The translations under genes and the position numbers were made by a program. A DNA stretch of 64,000 nt, from the NCBI GenBank assembly GCA_019775845.1, contig JADQAV010000002.1, forward strand, positions 1,674,001 through 1,738,000. The letters run 5' to 3'. Positions 11,502-24,500 of the stretch are shown here, piece after piece (position 1 is the first letter of the stretch; every line of letters starts with the position of its first letter). The notes below the pieces were generated by a model. The model was not told the DNA's origin and searched no databases. It saw only the letters and a list, made by a program, of their open reading frames with translations. Origin of the DNA: Myrmaecium sp. VS I D KN 1. Its lineage: Eukaryota > Ascomycota > Dothideomycetes > Valsariales > Valsariaceae.

Positions 11502-12935
11502 ATGGAGTCTCCAGGTTCTGAACTCTCCGACTACTCGTCCGAGGACTTCCCGGAGGATGTCAAGCCCACCCGCTCAAGGAGCTTCGATCCTTACCACGAA
11601 CACCCATACCTCGCCGGCGCCATGAGACCAGCGAAGCGACCACGCCTGGGTACCGACCAACCGCCCGAGATACCTCCCATGGACGAGGAGGAGATCGAAA
11701 TATCCGAAGACACGGATGGCAGCGTGCCGCCGTCGCCAAACCACCCGGGCATGAGCGGCGACGACTACGAGTATGGTCAAGAGCAGGTGACGACGTGCAA
11801 ATGGGAAGGCTGCAACATGGGCGATCTGGGTAATATGGACAAACTGGTCGAGCATCTCCACGAAGACCACATCGGCACCCGCCAGAAGAAGTATTCTTGC
11901 GAATGGATCGACTGCGCACGAAAGGGCATCCCTCACGCCAGCGGGTACGCGTTGCGCGCGCACATGCGCAGCCATACGCGCGAGAAGCCCTTCTACTGCA
12001 CATTACCGGGTAAGCTCCAAACGCGATCCGCGACCGGCCCATGCATAGCTGAACACTCTATCTTTCCAGAATGCGACCGCTCCTTCACCCGCTCGGACGC
12101 GCTGGCGAAGCACATGCGAACCGTCCATGAAACGGAAGCTCTCCGTCCGTCGGATCCCGTCCCCAAGCATCACTCCTCCAATCCGTCCAACAAATTCCAA
12201 CGCCTTCGGCTCGTCTTTGGCAAGAACAGCGCTCCCGGCGACACAACAAACAACGGTAAATCCGCAACACCAAACCCAGATTCCCCGTCCAGCGCCGCTC
12301 ACCCAGGTGATCCACCCGTCGCAGAATCGGAGTACGCCCACAACAACGTCATCTACACCCCTGATTCGAGCCGCCCGGGCGTGTTCGCCCCCGTCTTCCC
12401 CGCCGACGTCGCCAGCGCGCTCACGCCCGAAGAAAGCGCATTGCCCGCACAGCAGCTCTTCCGCCTGCTGCGGCGGCAACTGCACTGGGCACAACAGGAG
12501 GCCGAAGCGCTGAAGCAGGAAATGGAGACCCTCGAACAGCAACGCAAACGCGAGTGGGCCGAGAAGGAGTTGCTCTTCGACAACGTCATGGAGGAGGAGC
12601 TGATGTGGCTGATGCGTCGAGGCCGGGAACGCGGCGTGGAACCGCTGAGGAAGCCGGACCTGAAGGCGGATTGCCTGACTGACCTGGATAAAGCGAGGAC
12701 CAGGGCGATCACCGACGCGACGGGAAAGGAGGTCAAGCCGTGGTGGCGAGAGGAAACGGAGGGCTTGGCGGCCGAGGTGATGCATGACGTGGAGGCACAG
12801 GGGCAGGTGAGCAGCGAGGGTCGGAGCCTCCAGCAGCAGCAGCATGAGCAGCCGTCCGGTGGAAAGGATAGCGAGACCGGGGGGAGATCAGGGGCTACCG
12901 GCATGGAAGGGGTCAGAACGGAGGCAGGAGCTTGA
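11502..12935 (+). CDS. C2H2 zinc-finger protein, INO80 subunit Iec1-like
   Basis: Exons 11502-12009 and 12070-12935 join to 457 residues. Three C2H2-type fingers lie at about 99-123 (CKWEGC...HLHEDH), 133-158 (CEWIDC...HMRSH) and 166-189 (CTLPECDRSFTRSD...H). The spacing and the sequences EHLHEDHIGTRQKKYSCEW and HASGYALRAHMRSHTREKPF match the fungal family that includes S. pombe Iec1, a YY1-like subunit of the INO80 chromatin remodeller. The N-terminus is acidic and disordered. A long Glu/Gln/Arg helix (LKQEMETLEQQRKREWAEKE) suggests a coiled coil at about 325-375. A role in the nucleus on chromatin is inferred from family membership. The 60-nt intron lies inside finger 3 and is in frame without a stop, so an unspliced message would still read through. 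Confidence 0.82.
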   Translation: MESPGSELSDYSSEDFPEDVKPTRSRSFDPYHEHPYLAGAMRPAKRPRLGTDQPPEIPPMDEEEIEISEDTDGSVPPSPNHPGMSGDDYEYGQEQVTTCKWEGCNMGDLGNMDKLVEHLHEDHIGTRQKKYSCEWIDCARKGIPHASGYALRAHMRSHTREKPFYCTLPGKLQTRSATGPCIAEHSIFPECDRSFTRSDALAKHMRTVHETEALRPSDPVPKHHSSNPSNKFQRLRLVFGKNSAPGDTTNNGKSATPNPDSPSSAAHPGDPPVAESEYAHNNVIYTPDSSRPGVFAPVFPADVASALTPEESALPAQQLFRLLRRQLHWAQQEAEALKQEMETLEQQRKREWAEKELLFDNVMEEELMWLMRRGRERGVEPLRKPDLKADCLTDLDKARTRAITDATGKEVKPWWREETEGLAAEVMHDVEAQGQVSSEGRSLQQQQHEQPSGGKDSETGGRSGATGMEGVRTEAGA

Positions 12936-13717
12936 ACGATCTTTTTCTTTTCCTCGAAATTTGCGTGCAGAACAGCGAATACCTTTCAGTTCACACGATC
13001 TTGATAGGGAGGTACTTCCTAACACTTCCGAAACAATGACAGTACGGAGCGTAGCTCACAGATTGGCTCATTGAAGCAGACTTACCTACTACGGACTTCA
13101 TTTGGAGCGACGGGAGCGAGAGGACCGGGATCGCGTTTTCCCACGTGCCAGCGAGATCGATTGGGGGCTGATGTGGAGAAGCGGACCGTGCGGGCAAGGG
13201 CAGCCTTGTCAGTGGGGCTGTGTGTGTTGTGTGGGGATGTCTGATCGTCCAGGTACATCACATTACATAGCTAGGAATACGGGAGTAGCAGTGTGCCAGT
13301 GATGCGGTGCCTGATCTGACGTGCCGGAACAGGAAGCCACCGCCTACTGCAGCGTCCTGCAGGCAGTATACATACAGGAGCGAGTTCGACGAACATTATA
13401 GTGTCAAGGGACTGAAATCTGATACCAGCGCATTTGCAATACATTTCGCATGGACATGATTCCTTTGGGCATTGGAGATATTACATCGTATCCTTGCAAA
13501 AAGTAAGACTGAATACCCTCGCCAGCCTTGCCCTTCCCCTCGATGCTGTTGCAGAGTGAACTCCCTCCCAAATCCCAGAAAAAAACGCCAGCGAGTCCTC
13601 TCCTCCCTCGATTACCCATCGCCCAATACACCGCCAAATCCCCAAGTGTATAGCATAGCAGATCGCGAATGAGGAAAACGTCACCGAGATGAAAGCGGCT
13701 GTCAAGCGGAACGCTCC
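12936..13717. other. convergent intergenic region
   Basis: This lies between the 3' ends of the zinc-finger gene and NUP120. I see only AT-richer sequence consistent with two 3' UTRs and no supported gene. Short open frames here have no recognisable family. Confidence 0.5.
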
Positions 13718-16700
13718 TCACAAGAACTCGTCTCCTCCAAGCATCCCGTCGGTCGCCTCGCTCATCGGAAACCTGCCCAACTGCACGGCCTCCACCCAAT
13801 CCAGATGATCTTGGTATTCTTTCCTCACATCTTCGAGGGTGACAACCTTCCTCTTGCCGTCCTTGCCTGTGCGGTGCTTGGCGCTCTTTCCATCTTTGCC
13901 CCCGGCAACGGCGACCCCTCGGAACTTTTCCGTCAGTCCGGCCGCCCCGGCCACCGGTACCGGTTCAGCCAACAGCCACCGCTGCTTCTCGTCCTGGCAC
14001 GCCAAGAGGTTGATGAGCTCGAGGTAGCTCTGGCCGAGGCCCCCGATCTTTTCGCCCAGAACGCTGACCCCCTCGCCTGCATCCTGAAGACGTTGAATTC
14101 GCGCATACAGGATCTCGGCGGCACCGCGCCAGTCACCGCGACGCATCCTCCACGCTGCCAGAGCGGTATAGTACGGTGAAGCCGTTGTGATGTTGAGGGT
14201 CTTCGTGCATAGCTCGCGGAGAGCCGTGTCCACCTCCGCAGCCAATGTTACGAAGGGAAAGTCAACCAGAAGCGAGGTTTGCGGCGGTGTGGACTTGACA
14301 ACCATCTCGGAAATAAGGGAATGAAGAGCCGAAGAGCGAAGGATAGGGTTGGAATGACGATTGAGTGTAGTATAAGCAAGGTGGAATTGGTGAGTATAAA
14401 GCGCGGCATGGAAAAGACGGGTAAGGAGGTCGGTGCGAACGTTCTCGAAGTGAGGTGCCGCCTTGTATTGAGAGGCGTTATCAGTGCGAACGTGCGCAGA
14501 AAGGGCATCCGCAGCTAGAGCTTCCAGGCCTAGCTGTGCGAACTCAATGACATACGAATGGGCCTTGGGTTTTTCAAACAGAGATAGGACGTGCTGGTAG
14601 TACTTTGGCAGACCATCGGAAAAGTAGTCCCTTTGAGCCAGGTCAAGGAGACTCACATTGTCGGCTTGCTCAATATCGAAATGCCCGACGCCGATATCAA
14701 AGGCCGCTCTGCGGAAGTGAGTCGCAGCCCGCTGGAAGTCACGCTGACCAAGGTAGAGGCGCGCTTTGAGATACGTGCCCCAGATACTATCGGGGAGAAG
14801 ATGGACGAACTGCGCTGCCAAGTCATACTGCTTGTGCAAAATCATGAATGCTAATGTGTCGTTGGCGACTGTCTCGTAGCCTTTCTCCTTGAACGGCGTG
14901 AAAATCCATGCACGAGGCCAATATGTGAGAGAGGCTGACTCAGTGATATGGGGAAATCGGATGGTATAGGCCTGTGGACCGGTGAGAGCTTCAAGGACAG
15001 TCTGAGTCTTCGGGACCGGTATCACAGGAGCCCTCGCTGCTCCGAACTCGAGAGAGAATGAAGCGTTTGCCTCGGATTGTTTCTGCGCAGGGCTTGTCGG
15101 CCAGATGTGTCTTGACATCCAAAGCAACAGTCGGTACTGTTTGATATAGTCAACGACTATAGGGTAGAGCTCGGTCGCATCGAATCCTTGCGATAACGTC
15201 CCGGGGTCATAGTCTCGATGCATGAATACAACGAGGACAAGAACGTCGAGTAGGATTTCGAACCCCGTCTCCAAGGTCTCCTCTGCAACTCTCTCGACGA
15301 AGCTCATTCCGTAACGAGCGCTGTCCTTTTTGACGGGATGGCCATCTTCAACCTCCGTCAATCTAGCCAGGACTCGTTGAAAGTCTTCGTTTTGCAAATT
15401 CCCAATACCCCCGAGGAAGGCTAGGTCGGAATGAAGTCGGCTCACGTCGTCATCCGTTACGAGAGAGCAAAGGCCGGATCGGAGATCCACTTCCTTCATG
15501 CGGACTTGGACGGAGAACATCGTCCCCTGAGATATATCGGACTGTATAGCGAGCTCCAGACTCTGGGGGAATTCGAAAGGATAGGACTGCCTGAACCTGC
15601 GGGCTGCGATTAGGAGTTTTGCAACTTCTTCCGATCTATCGGTCTGCTCATAAGGGCCAGCCGCGGCCGCATAATCCAGAGGAGCTGGTATGTTGACATC
15701 CTTCTCGTATATGTGCTCATTCTCCCGCAGAAGTTCGATATTCGCACATTTTCGGATTGGTGTGACAAAATTCGAATGTAAAAGCCATGCCATACCCAGC
15801 TCCTCATCGTAGGCTAGTGATATCACTGTACTCCTGCGCTTGTGTAGATCCTTAACCAAGCCGTAGAATACACGCCACTGCGTTGCTAGATCCGCGGCAT
15901 ACTGATCATAATCAATGGCGGTACCTGGATGGTCTTGTACTTTTGAGACGATTGCTGCATAGATACGTTCCATAAGGGGTAGCTGGGCTACAGTGGGGTC
16001 GAGACGTTGTCGTTTCACGACTGGCTCCCCAGTGTCGTGTCTATAAACGTGAAGAGCAGTTTCCAGGGTGGCCTCTGTAAATCTTCCAGGGAAAGACAAA
16101 TACTCAAGCCAGAGCTCCGAGTTTCCCGGATTGTGAAGGAGTGCAGCATCGGCTAGTGGGCCGTCCGTATGGTCGGCAATTCCCCTAAGCGAATCAATCT
16201 TTTCTGGCGCCACAGCCACCCAACTGCGTCTCCAAGTTTCCCCGATAGAGTCTGAATCCAACAAGTTGAATTGCAAGGAAAAGATACGGCTGTAGGGGCC
16301 GGACCTTGCGCGGATCCATATCTCAGTCCCTCGCCAACCAGCCGTAGCCTTGACGTAGAATTCTTCCAGGTTCCAGACTGTGGTGTCCATCAGTTCATCC
16401 ACAGGCGGTACGAAGGATATTTCGGGCTGAATATCGTAGATCCCGAGCTCTGGCTCGGCATCAGCATCCCTTACACCCCAAAATTTGAATTGATGTTTCT
16501 TCGGTGAATAAGTAACGATACAGTACTCATTCTCTGATCCCGTTCCCGGGACGTTAACGACTTGAAGTAACTGAGCTTGTGATGCCCCAATGAAGTACTG
16601 CGCTTGCTTCTGAGGGTCCTTGAAACTTTCCCCAAGGATATCGGTATGTAATCCAGGCTTTCCGGTAGTAAGATTCCAGGCCTTAAGAGTATGGTCCAGG

Positions 16701-17596
16701 GAAACGGTCCAAAAGTGCTCCGAGTCTCCTTCTGATGTTTTCGGTGACAAAGCAATTGACGCAGCTGATGATGGCTCAAGGTCCAGAGCGCCAAACCTGA
16801 CCGTATTATGGCTTTTCCACGAGATCAATCCCTTGAACGAAGTGCCCCAACGACTTTCCGTGAATAGCGTGTCCCGCCAGACAGAACCTTACAGAGTCAG
16901 TGACGCATATCAGATCCCAGGGAGATACAATAGCATACCATCATCTCCCGACTTCTTGACCAGCCTCATGACTGTTCCGTCATGCAAGGATACATAAAGC
17001 TCCTGTGCGCTTATGGCGAAAAGCCTGTATGGCTGATAGAAGCCGAAAGCGCTCGGTTGGAACGTCTTACACCAGCTCTCTATTGGTATATCCGAAGCTG
17101 CAGACCTGATGAAGAAGTCCTGGTGCAAGTTGAGGGTATACAATTCGTTCGCAGTGGTGAGGACAAAGACAGCGACCATATCCCTCTTGTCCGGCTCCGC
17201 CATGGCAACACCATACGGTCTGATCGCATTAGGGAAGTGGAAAAGTAGAGTCAACGACGGCTCGCCTTTGCTGAACTTTTCTCGGCTCAAGTCGGCGGCC
17301 TGCACTTCCAGTGTTTTGCGCTCATGTAGGACACGCCAGAGGACGTTGCGTGGCGTTTTCTTGCCGCGCCGGAAGAAGATGGACGCATCGCTGGAGAGCT
17401 GACGGAGGGCGAAGTCGTCTTCAGACTGGTTTGCAAAGCTTTCGGTAAGAACGGTGCGTGTCGCCGGCGATCGCGACGAGAACGTTGAGACGCTGTGAGG
17501 AGGAAGCTGGAAGGAGATGGTCGATCCTGGGTATGCTGCTGGCTCAATACTCAAGCGCGCTTCCTTATAGTTGAATGGCACGGATGGAGTAGCCAT
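13718..17596 (-). CDS. NUP120: nucleoporin Nup120 (Nup160 family)
   Basis: On the minus strand, exons 17596-16939 and 16887-13718 join to 1275 residues. Nup120 is a scaffold subunit of the Y-shaped Nup84/Nup107 complex of the nuclear pore. The N-terminal half is a beta-propeller (for example HFWTVSLDHTLKAWNLTTGK), and the C-terminal half is an alpha-solenoid with many helical repeats (YLKARLYLGQRDFQRAATHF). I chose the ATG at 17596 because its context is ACCATGGCT and the fungal family starts near the YKEARLSIEP segment. The frame stays open 55 codons further upstream to 17761 with unconserved sequence. The single 51-nt intron has a TAAG acceptor. Length and order fit the family. Confidence 0.88.
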
Positions 17597-18189
17597 GGTC
17601 CACCCATACAGCTCCAGGCAAGTACCGCGAGACTGCTCGTTGAGGGAAAGGTGCGCAGGTATGCGTACCGTTGATGGTCTTGGTGGGACGCGCTCCAAAC
17701 AAATCTTTGGGTGAAGCTTCATGGGTGGCCCGAGCTCGAAAACTAGAACAAAGAGCTCCAACTACTTAGTACCTCGTCGTGCTCATGTATATCCATTTCT
17801 TTTACCATGGAGTATTCCTATACCAATCTATCTTCTGAATGCAAGCAAGGGACGAACCCTATAATGACTTAGCACTGTCATAGATGCTGATTTCAGATAC
17901 CTTAAATCGTAATCATCTATCAAGTTCAAGCAGCTACTAAAATACTATCCATCAGGCTATGCCGTAGCATCCGGTAAGCATTGAGGCTGTGATTGAATAA
18001 CATAAAGAAATAATGGGTATAGTACACGCAACCCCTGATCCCAGAGAAGACAAAAAAGACGAATTACCACAGGTTCAGCCAGGCATATGGTGACAGTCTC
18101 TCCTCCGCATTGAAAGCAACCTACAATCACTGGAGAACAACAAGAATACAGAAAGTGGACGAAGCTGGCGCTGGCCACATGATACAAAA
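17597..18189. other. intergenic
   Basis: This contains the NUP120 promoter (minus strand) and the 3' flank of the ammonium permease gene. It is AT-rich around 17800-17960. I see no coding sequence. Confidence 0.5.
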
Positions 18190-19971
18190 TTATGAAGGGG
18201 CAGCGGTCGGGTTCCTGGGACCACCGGACGAATCGACCGAGCTGTGTGGATTCAACGCACTGTTGCCATTTGATTTCTCCTGAAGGTCGATGGCGGAGTG
18301 ATGAGAGGCGTTGTCAGCGCTGTCCTCCGGTGACTTGACCTCTCTGGTAAGCTCAACATAATCATACTGCCATAAGAAGTGGTTAGCCCGGAAATCAGAA
18401 GTGAAAGGGGAAGATCTTACGGCAAATTCGCCGATTTCCACGTCGTCTATCCCCAAGATTTCCTCTTCCTCTGTGGCACGTAATTTGAAAATTGGTAGGA
18501 ACCGCCCAATGTAGTCCAAAGCCATAAGGATGATACAAGTACCGCCAAAGGAATAGAAGCCCCCCGCAACTGAGTCCGCAATCTGATAGCCGAGCTGGAC
18601 CCAGTGATGGTTCAACCAGCCTCCTGGAATCTCAGTGTACCCGTCGAGGTGGGCAATATAATCCCTAGGGACGAAATTAGCTGATGACGCGAGGGGATTG
18701 TTTATTCAGGATCTTACGCAGCGAAGAAGGCTGTCAGGATATTGCCCACTAATCCTCCAACGCCATGAACCGCGAAGATATCAAGAGCATCATCGCAGCG
18801 CAGAAAATACTTTAACTTGGTGGCGTAATTGCATGCGACACCGCCAATGATCCCGTAGACGACGGCAGCCCATGGAGGGGTGAAACCTGAACCGGGCGTG
18901 ATGGCAACTAAGCCTGCGATGACGCCGCTACAGAAACCAACAGTTGACCACTTGCGTTCCAAACGATAGTCGACCAAGCACCAAGTGATCCCACCCACAG
19001 TGGCACTCAGATTCGTAACCACTGCAGCCATGACAGCACGAAGGTTGGCGGCCAATGCGGAACCAGCATTGAAGCCAAACCATCCAACCCAGAGAAATAC
19101 GGTTCCGATGACGATGTGAGTCACATTGTGTGGCCGGTAATTCAGCTCCTGGGTGCCGTGTCCGCGTCGTTTCCCAAGCATATACGAGTAAGCCAGGGCG
19201 GCACAGCCGGAAGCAATATGGACAGGCGTTCCGCCAGCAAAATCGAGGCCACCCATTACAAAGCTCCATCCAGCCGGATTCCAGGTCCAGCAGGCAATAG
19301 GGTCGTAGATGATCGTAGACCATATGAACATATAAACGATACAGGGAAACATCCGGCCTCGTTCGGCTACTGCACCCACTGCAAGCGCAACGCTTTACTG
19401 TTGTTAGCATCCACGCATCAGGTCTCCAAAGCCAGACTTACGTGATGCAAGCAAACATCCCCTGGTAAACTGCGAAAAGGAGGTCTGGAATCTTGCTACT
19501 TCCCACAGAGGGTTGGGCGAGTACATTCATGAACCCAAAGTTGTCCAGCGCGCCGATGTACTTTCCTGCCTGATGTGAAAAAGCAAGGGAGTAACCCCAA
19601 AAGAACCATTGAAACGATATGACAGCTGTGGACATAACGGACAGCCATAGTAGTGACAAAGCAGACTTGCGTCGAGCAAGACCAGAATAGAAAAACCTAC
19701 GTGAAGGTTAGCAGGCTAGAACAGCGAGGTCAAATGATCGGCTACACGTACCCAACGCCCGGTATCATAAGCAGAACGAGGGCAGTTGAAGTGATCATCC
19801 ACGCGATATCGCCGGCCTAACCGTGTTTCAGCTCACGAGTTCCGCTTCAGAAGATAGCATGAGGCCTACATTGTAGAAGACGTTCAAATCATACTTGAGG
19901 GAATCTCCACCAGTCGCGGTATGGTTGGTATAAGGTTCAAGAGGAACGTAGTCACTTGAAGTGTCGGCCAT
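18190..19971 (-). CDS. ammonium transporter (Mep/Amt family)
   Basis: On the minus strand, exons 19971-19870, 19816-19752, 19696-19442, 19392-18718, 18664-18421 and 18366-18190 join to 471 residues, the usual Mep length. It moves ammonium across the plasma membrane. Eleven membrane helices are expected. The signature GGTPVHIASG carries the first pore histidine and DIFAVHGVGGLVGN the second. The helix start AGDIAWMITSTALVLLMIPG and the cytoplasmic tail segment EEEEILGIDDVEIGEFAYD are also typical. The fourth exon begins after an AAG acceptor ending at 19393; an earlier CAG would bring a stop. The last intron (54 nt) is in frame and stop-free. Nitrogen control by a GATA factor is likely: TGATAAG and AGATAAG lie upstream. 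Whether it is MepA, MepB or Mep2-like cannot be told here. Confidence 0.94.
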
Positions 19972-19973
19972 CT

Positions 19974-19980
19974 TGATAAG
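19974..19980 (+). promoter_or_regulatory. GATA motif TGATAAG next to permease start
   Basis: The sequence TGATAAG matches HGATAR, the consensus for AreA/Nit-2 type nitrogen regulators. It ends with the coding strand reading CTTATCAAG directly before the ATG, so it is probably in the transcribed leader. Binding is a guess. Confidence 0.3.
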
Positions 19981-20351
19981 AGAGGGTGGCCGATTGAGGT
20001 ACAAGAGAGACGTTTAGAAGGTAGAAGAGATATGTTTGACAAAAGGGGAAGACGATAGACAGTTGATGGGTGGATGAAAGCCAGCGAGTGGCTACTAAAA
20101 GCAATAAGCCTGGGAGATGTCTCTCGAGTATAAGGAGCTCAGGTGTGAACTACTAGATACAAGGAGTGGGCCAGTAGTAGGAAAATGATTCCAGACGGCA
20201 GCTAGATTCTAACTGTGGAGACAGGGGCTAGGAGGCCGTTCCGCGTTCAGTAAATACTTGAACTGCCTTCGCCAGGCTATCCCCGGTTGCTCACGCGGGC
20301 GTATGTCGTGAAGAATGGAGAGTACTGTTAACCGGCAACGATCGGACCGCG

Positions 20352-20358
20352 AGATAAG
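20352..20358 (+). promoter_or_regulatory. GATA motif AGATAAG upstream of ammonium permease
   Basis: AGATAAG matches HGATAR and lies about 380 bp upstream of the permease ATG, a typical position for nitrogen-repression control of ammonium permeases. It is a short motif, so chance occurrence is possible. Confidence 0.4.
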
Positions 20359-21503
20359 GCTTGATCTCCTTTGTCGAGGACCGCGTTCAAAGACGATGAA
20401 GTTGATGCATCCGTATAATGACGAGAATCATCGACAGGATCCCAGTAAGCGTGGACGGGGGAACCTGTGGGCTCTTATTCCCACAGACGTGTTGGATCTG
20501 CACCATAGATAGTAAGGAAGATGGACCCTACCACCTGGAGGCGCTCGTCCGGGGTCCAAAGCCACCGGTGGGGTGGAAGAGATACGGGCGGACGTCGCCC
20601 AACCAGAGGACACCAAAGGGAGCTCCGTGAGCGTGTGCGGACGGCCAAGCAATCCGCCTTACCTTCCCAGGTACATGCTTATCGCCGGTTGCGGTCACGG
20701 TGGGATGACACCTATCGCGGCATTCCGGGAGCCATCCACCTCTGCCCAGTACTGACGCTAACTACATGCCTTTATGAGTCTCCATTGTACTCACAATAAC
20801 GAGTAGATCAGAAGGAGTATGCGTCTTGTTGGAATTAAGCGCAGGGTGTCTATTTATCTTCAGCCGCAGTACATACTTTGCAAAGTCACGCTTGAATGGG
20901 TTGACATATCTATGTACTGTACTGTACAGCACTAGGAGTAGTACTACTCCTACTCGAAACCATCATTCCTCTTCAGACTGCTGGTAGGCAGGCAAGCTCA
21001 GCTGCTCCGTCACGACATTTCCCCCACAGTCAGTGGCCCATCATGCGAACAGAGAGCAAGGGGGCCGATGAATTCAAACCTGTCTAAGGAATTTCCTGAG
21101 CTCTCCGGATACTTTGATCAATCATGGTGAAGGTGAGGGATCTATAGATTCAACGATCGTAGGGTATCCATAGATCCCAATCAAAGTCAATTCAGAATCC
21201 AAGCTGCAACTACCTACATTGATCTCCGGGGAACAGAGATCCTTAAGGTATTTATGGGTACTCACTCCTAGGTACAAGGGTACTCTCTCACGGGTGTGCC
21301 ACTCCCGTCTCTCGCCTCCGATTCCAATCCAGCTAGCTCGGCCAGCACCGCCACACTCACTCGCCGATCGTCGTCTGCTCGAGCCAGCACGACAGAGTAA
21401 ATCCAACTACACCTCCAACCACACCTTGAGGGGGTCCGCTGCAGCGCTACACAAGCCGACAGTCCCTATGTAGTCGACTCTTCCGCGAAGACGAAGCATA
21501 GCC

Positions 21504-24500
21504 ATGGCGCCCGGAAATTTAGAAGCATCGTCAGGCCTACAACACCCCATCGATTCGCCATCCTCTGGGGACTCCGACCCAGATCAGCCGCTCGACCATC
21601 CTTCGAATCACCACCCGTCGGAGAACTATGAGCCGCCATACCAGTATACATCACAGGCACCCACGACGCCGCTCGACGATGTACCCCCGTTAAGCAATTC
21701 CAATTACTGGAATGCAGGCTCCAGAAGTTCTCGAGGAAGCGGAGGTCCTGCTGACTTTGCGGCGCAAACCCAACCGAACGGTGCGCCGACAGTACGAGCT
21801 CCCCGCCCATCCGCTGTTCGGACGCCTTCCAATGCATATGCGCCCGCGAGGCGACCAAATCAGTTTGTCAGTCACCAACAGCCAAGTTCGAACGCGAGTC
21901 GCCACCGCACATCGTCCGCGAACCGCGCCCGCCGCAACCCCAATGCAGATTATCGCGCGCAAGAGAAGGCATATGTACAACGAATACGTCAAGATGCGCC
22001 CGACGACGAGTTCTTTGGTGTTATGCGCACGCCGAGTCTGGGATATAGTACCGACACGGAGTCCGATGAAGAGTCACCCTCTACGGGAGACTACGCAGAC
22101 AATGACCCTTACGATCAGGAAACGCTGCTGTATTACGGAAATGACGACATGCAGCCGTCTGTTGAGGAGCTCAAGATTCCTGCTAATCGAGAACGGCTAG
22201 AGTGGCATTCCATGCTTGCCAGTGTTCTCACTGGTGACGTCGTCAAGCAAGAAAAGAAACGACTCATCGGAGGTGGAGAACAGCAAGGGGATAACTCCCT
22301 TAAGGCTGAAATTTGGCTCGGAATACGGTCAAAAGTCTGCGGAAGAACGGTTCAAGCGCAGCGGCGATTGATCGAGGATGGACGATCGAAGATCAAGAGC
22401 GTCGTGGAGAACATCATCTCGTTTGAGATCAAGGGAGAAGCCGAGGCGGGCAAAACCGCCGCCGAGCAAGTGGAGGACATCGTGAAGAAGATTGAGAGAT
22501 GTGAAAATCTTTACCCAACTCGACAAGCTTTTGAGCAAGCTCAACCCAGAGCCGCCTCGCAAGCCTACCATGAGAGCACGGATGCCGTTATTGCGTGGCA
22601 CAACACTATGCAGCTCATCAACACCGAGCTAGGTATACTAAGAGCGTGGGTCGGGAACGAAGAGCTTGATTTCACAAAGAGGAGACGACGCTCAGCTCAT
22701 GATGGTCACCTGTCCGATGATTCGTCATTCATCGACCGAATCCTGAAAGAGGATGGGTTGAAGTCGCTGCAGGGGAATGGTAGTCTTCTAAACGGCCTAC
22801 ACAACGTCATAAACAAGGCCAAAGCTACCCTCATTGCTAACGCTCAGGCCTTCGCTGACAGGCATCTGCCCCCGTACATTGAAGAGTTACTCACTTTGAT
22901 CAACTTCCCCTCTAGATTAGTACAGGAAATCATTCGGATGCGTCTCTCCTATGCCAAAACAATGAAGGACCCAGCACAGCAAGGGGTCATGATGACCGAG
23001 CAAATGATCGGACAATTCAGGATTCTACTAAACCTCGCCACGCGAGTGAAAGAGGCATACATGATAGTATCAATGCCAGAGCCAGGCTGGGAGCCGCCGC
23101 CATGCATAGAGGAAAATTTCGATGCAGTCGTGCTCGATGCACTCAAGTTCTACTTCAAGATGCTGAACTGGAAGCTATCCGCCAACAAAAACACTTTCAA
23201 AGAAGCCGAGATCCTAGAGCAGGAGTGGGAGTTCTCCAACAAGCTTGGAAGAGCTTTAGAGGGTGGCGACGTGGAAGTCGCTGAACAGTTCAGGTTGGTG
23301 TTCATATCTGACCTTTAGTCTTCATTATTCGCTCACATCCCACAGTTCTCTTACCTCGAAGTCGCTTGCCCGTCTGACTGCTCATTTCGAAAAGGAGCTG
23401 CAACGGCGTCCAGACGAAGTGGCAGGTTCTGAAATGGACAAACGTTACAAACAGATCCTTGATTCTGTGCGCGTAAGACAGAGGAAGCTCTTCCGTTTCT
23501 CGAGAATCCTCACACAGCGATTTGAGAACTCCACCGAATACAACATCAATGTCGAAAGGGACTGTTTACATGATCTTTATGAGGCTCTGATCTACTCCGG
23601 CCACCTTTTGGTGGAACCAGCGTCCAGAAAAGAGGACATGGGATTCTACATACTGGCGTCGCCATCGCTGGAGAATCGTCCGAAGGACATACAGTCTCTG
23701 TTGACTACGTGTTACCATGCCGAAGACAACCCTGAGGACCCCTCTAATCCATATGTACTAATCCTCAAACCGGAGAACCCGCTCATTTGGACCGGTAGAA
23801 AGTTAGTCGCCGACGTCCGACAACCCAATCCGGATATCAAAACTGGACGCCTCAGACTGATAGCCGATGGATCGCAGCAGCGTTTGGCTAATGCTGATCT
23901 TACTTTCCAACAAGCCGTTAGCGTTGACTTGACTAAGCTTATTGAACAGAGAGCGAATCTACCTCGTGTTAACCTGGAGCTTCAGAAGATCAAGAAGACC
24001 GCGTATAAGCTTTCAAACACCATCATGGATAGTGTCGAGATCATTCGCAAGCAGACGGTTGGGCTGGATTGTCAAGAGCTCATCCAGACATGTTTTGCCT
24101 TCGCTACGGAGTTTGGACAACGCTCCGTTCTTCATCTGGACCACAATCGGCGTGCGCTCAACAATCTCAAGCTTACCCGTCTAGCTTTGGATTGGGTGAG
24201 TTTCATCTGCGACGATTGTGTAGCTTCGGATCGAAAGACGTTCAGGTGGGCAGTTGTGGCACTTGAATTTGCCATGATGATGACTCGGGGTCAGAACATC
24301 CTTTCAATCACGGAGCAGGAGTATGCGAAACTGCGTGCTAAGGTGGCTGGCTGCATGTCACTACTGATTTCGCATTTTGACATTATGGGCGCAAGATCTA
24401 CCATGGCTGCACAGGCAGAGAAACAACGGATGGATGCAATGATGGGCAAGTTGCGCATGGACGTCAGCCGTCTGAAGGATGACGAGGAGTCCGCAAAAAT

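Larger units (their letters stand above)
19972..21503. other. divergent promoter region, ammonium permease / SSK2
   Basis: A 1.5-kb stretch between two divergent start codons. It holds GATA-type motifs near the permease and a dyad-rich TAC/GTA segment at about 20905-20960. The last 200 bp before 21504 are C-rich on the plus strand and look like an SSK2 leader. Open frames near 20315-20800 lack any family resemblance. Confidence 0.5.

Noticed and set aside
12010-12069. Excess of introns with length divisible by three
   Set aside because: By my count 13 of 44 introns are multiples of three and 5 are also stop-free. That is about what chance predicts, so I see no genome-wide signal; only individual positions are of interest.
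20905-20960. Palindromic TAC/GTA-rich segment as a possible mobile-element end
   Set aside because: There is no matching second terminus, no target duplication and no transposase nearby; it looks like simple sequence.
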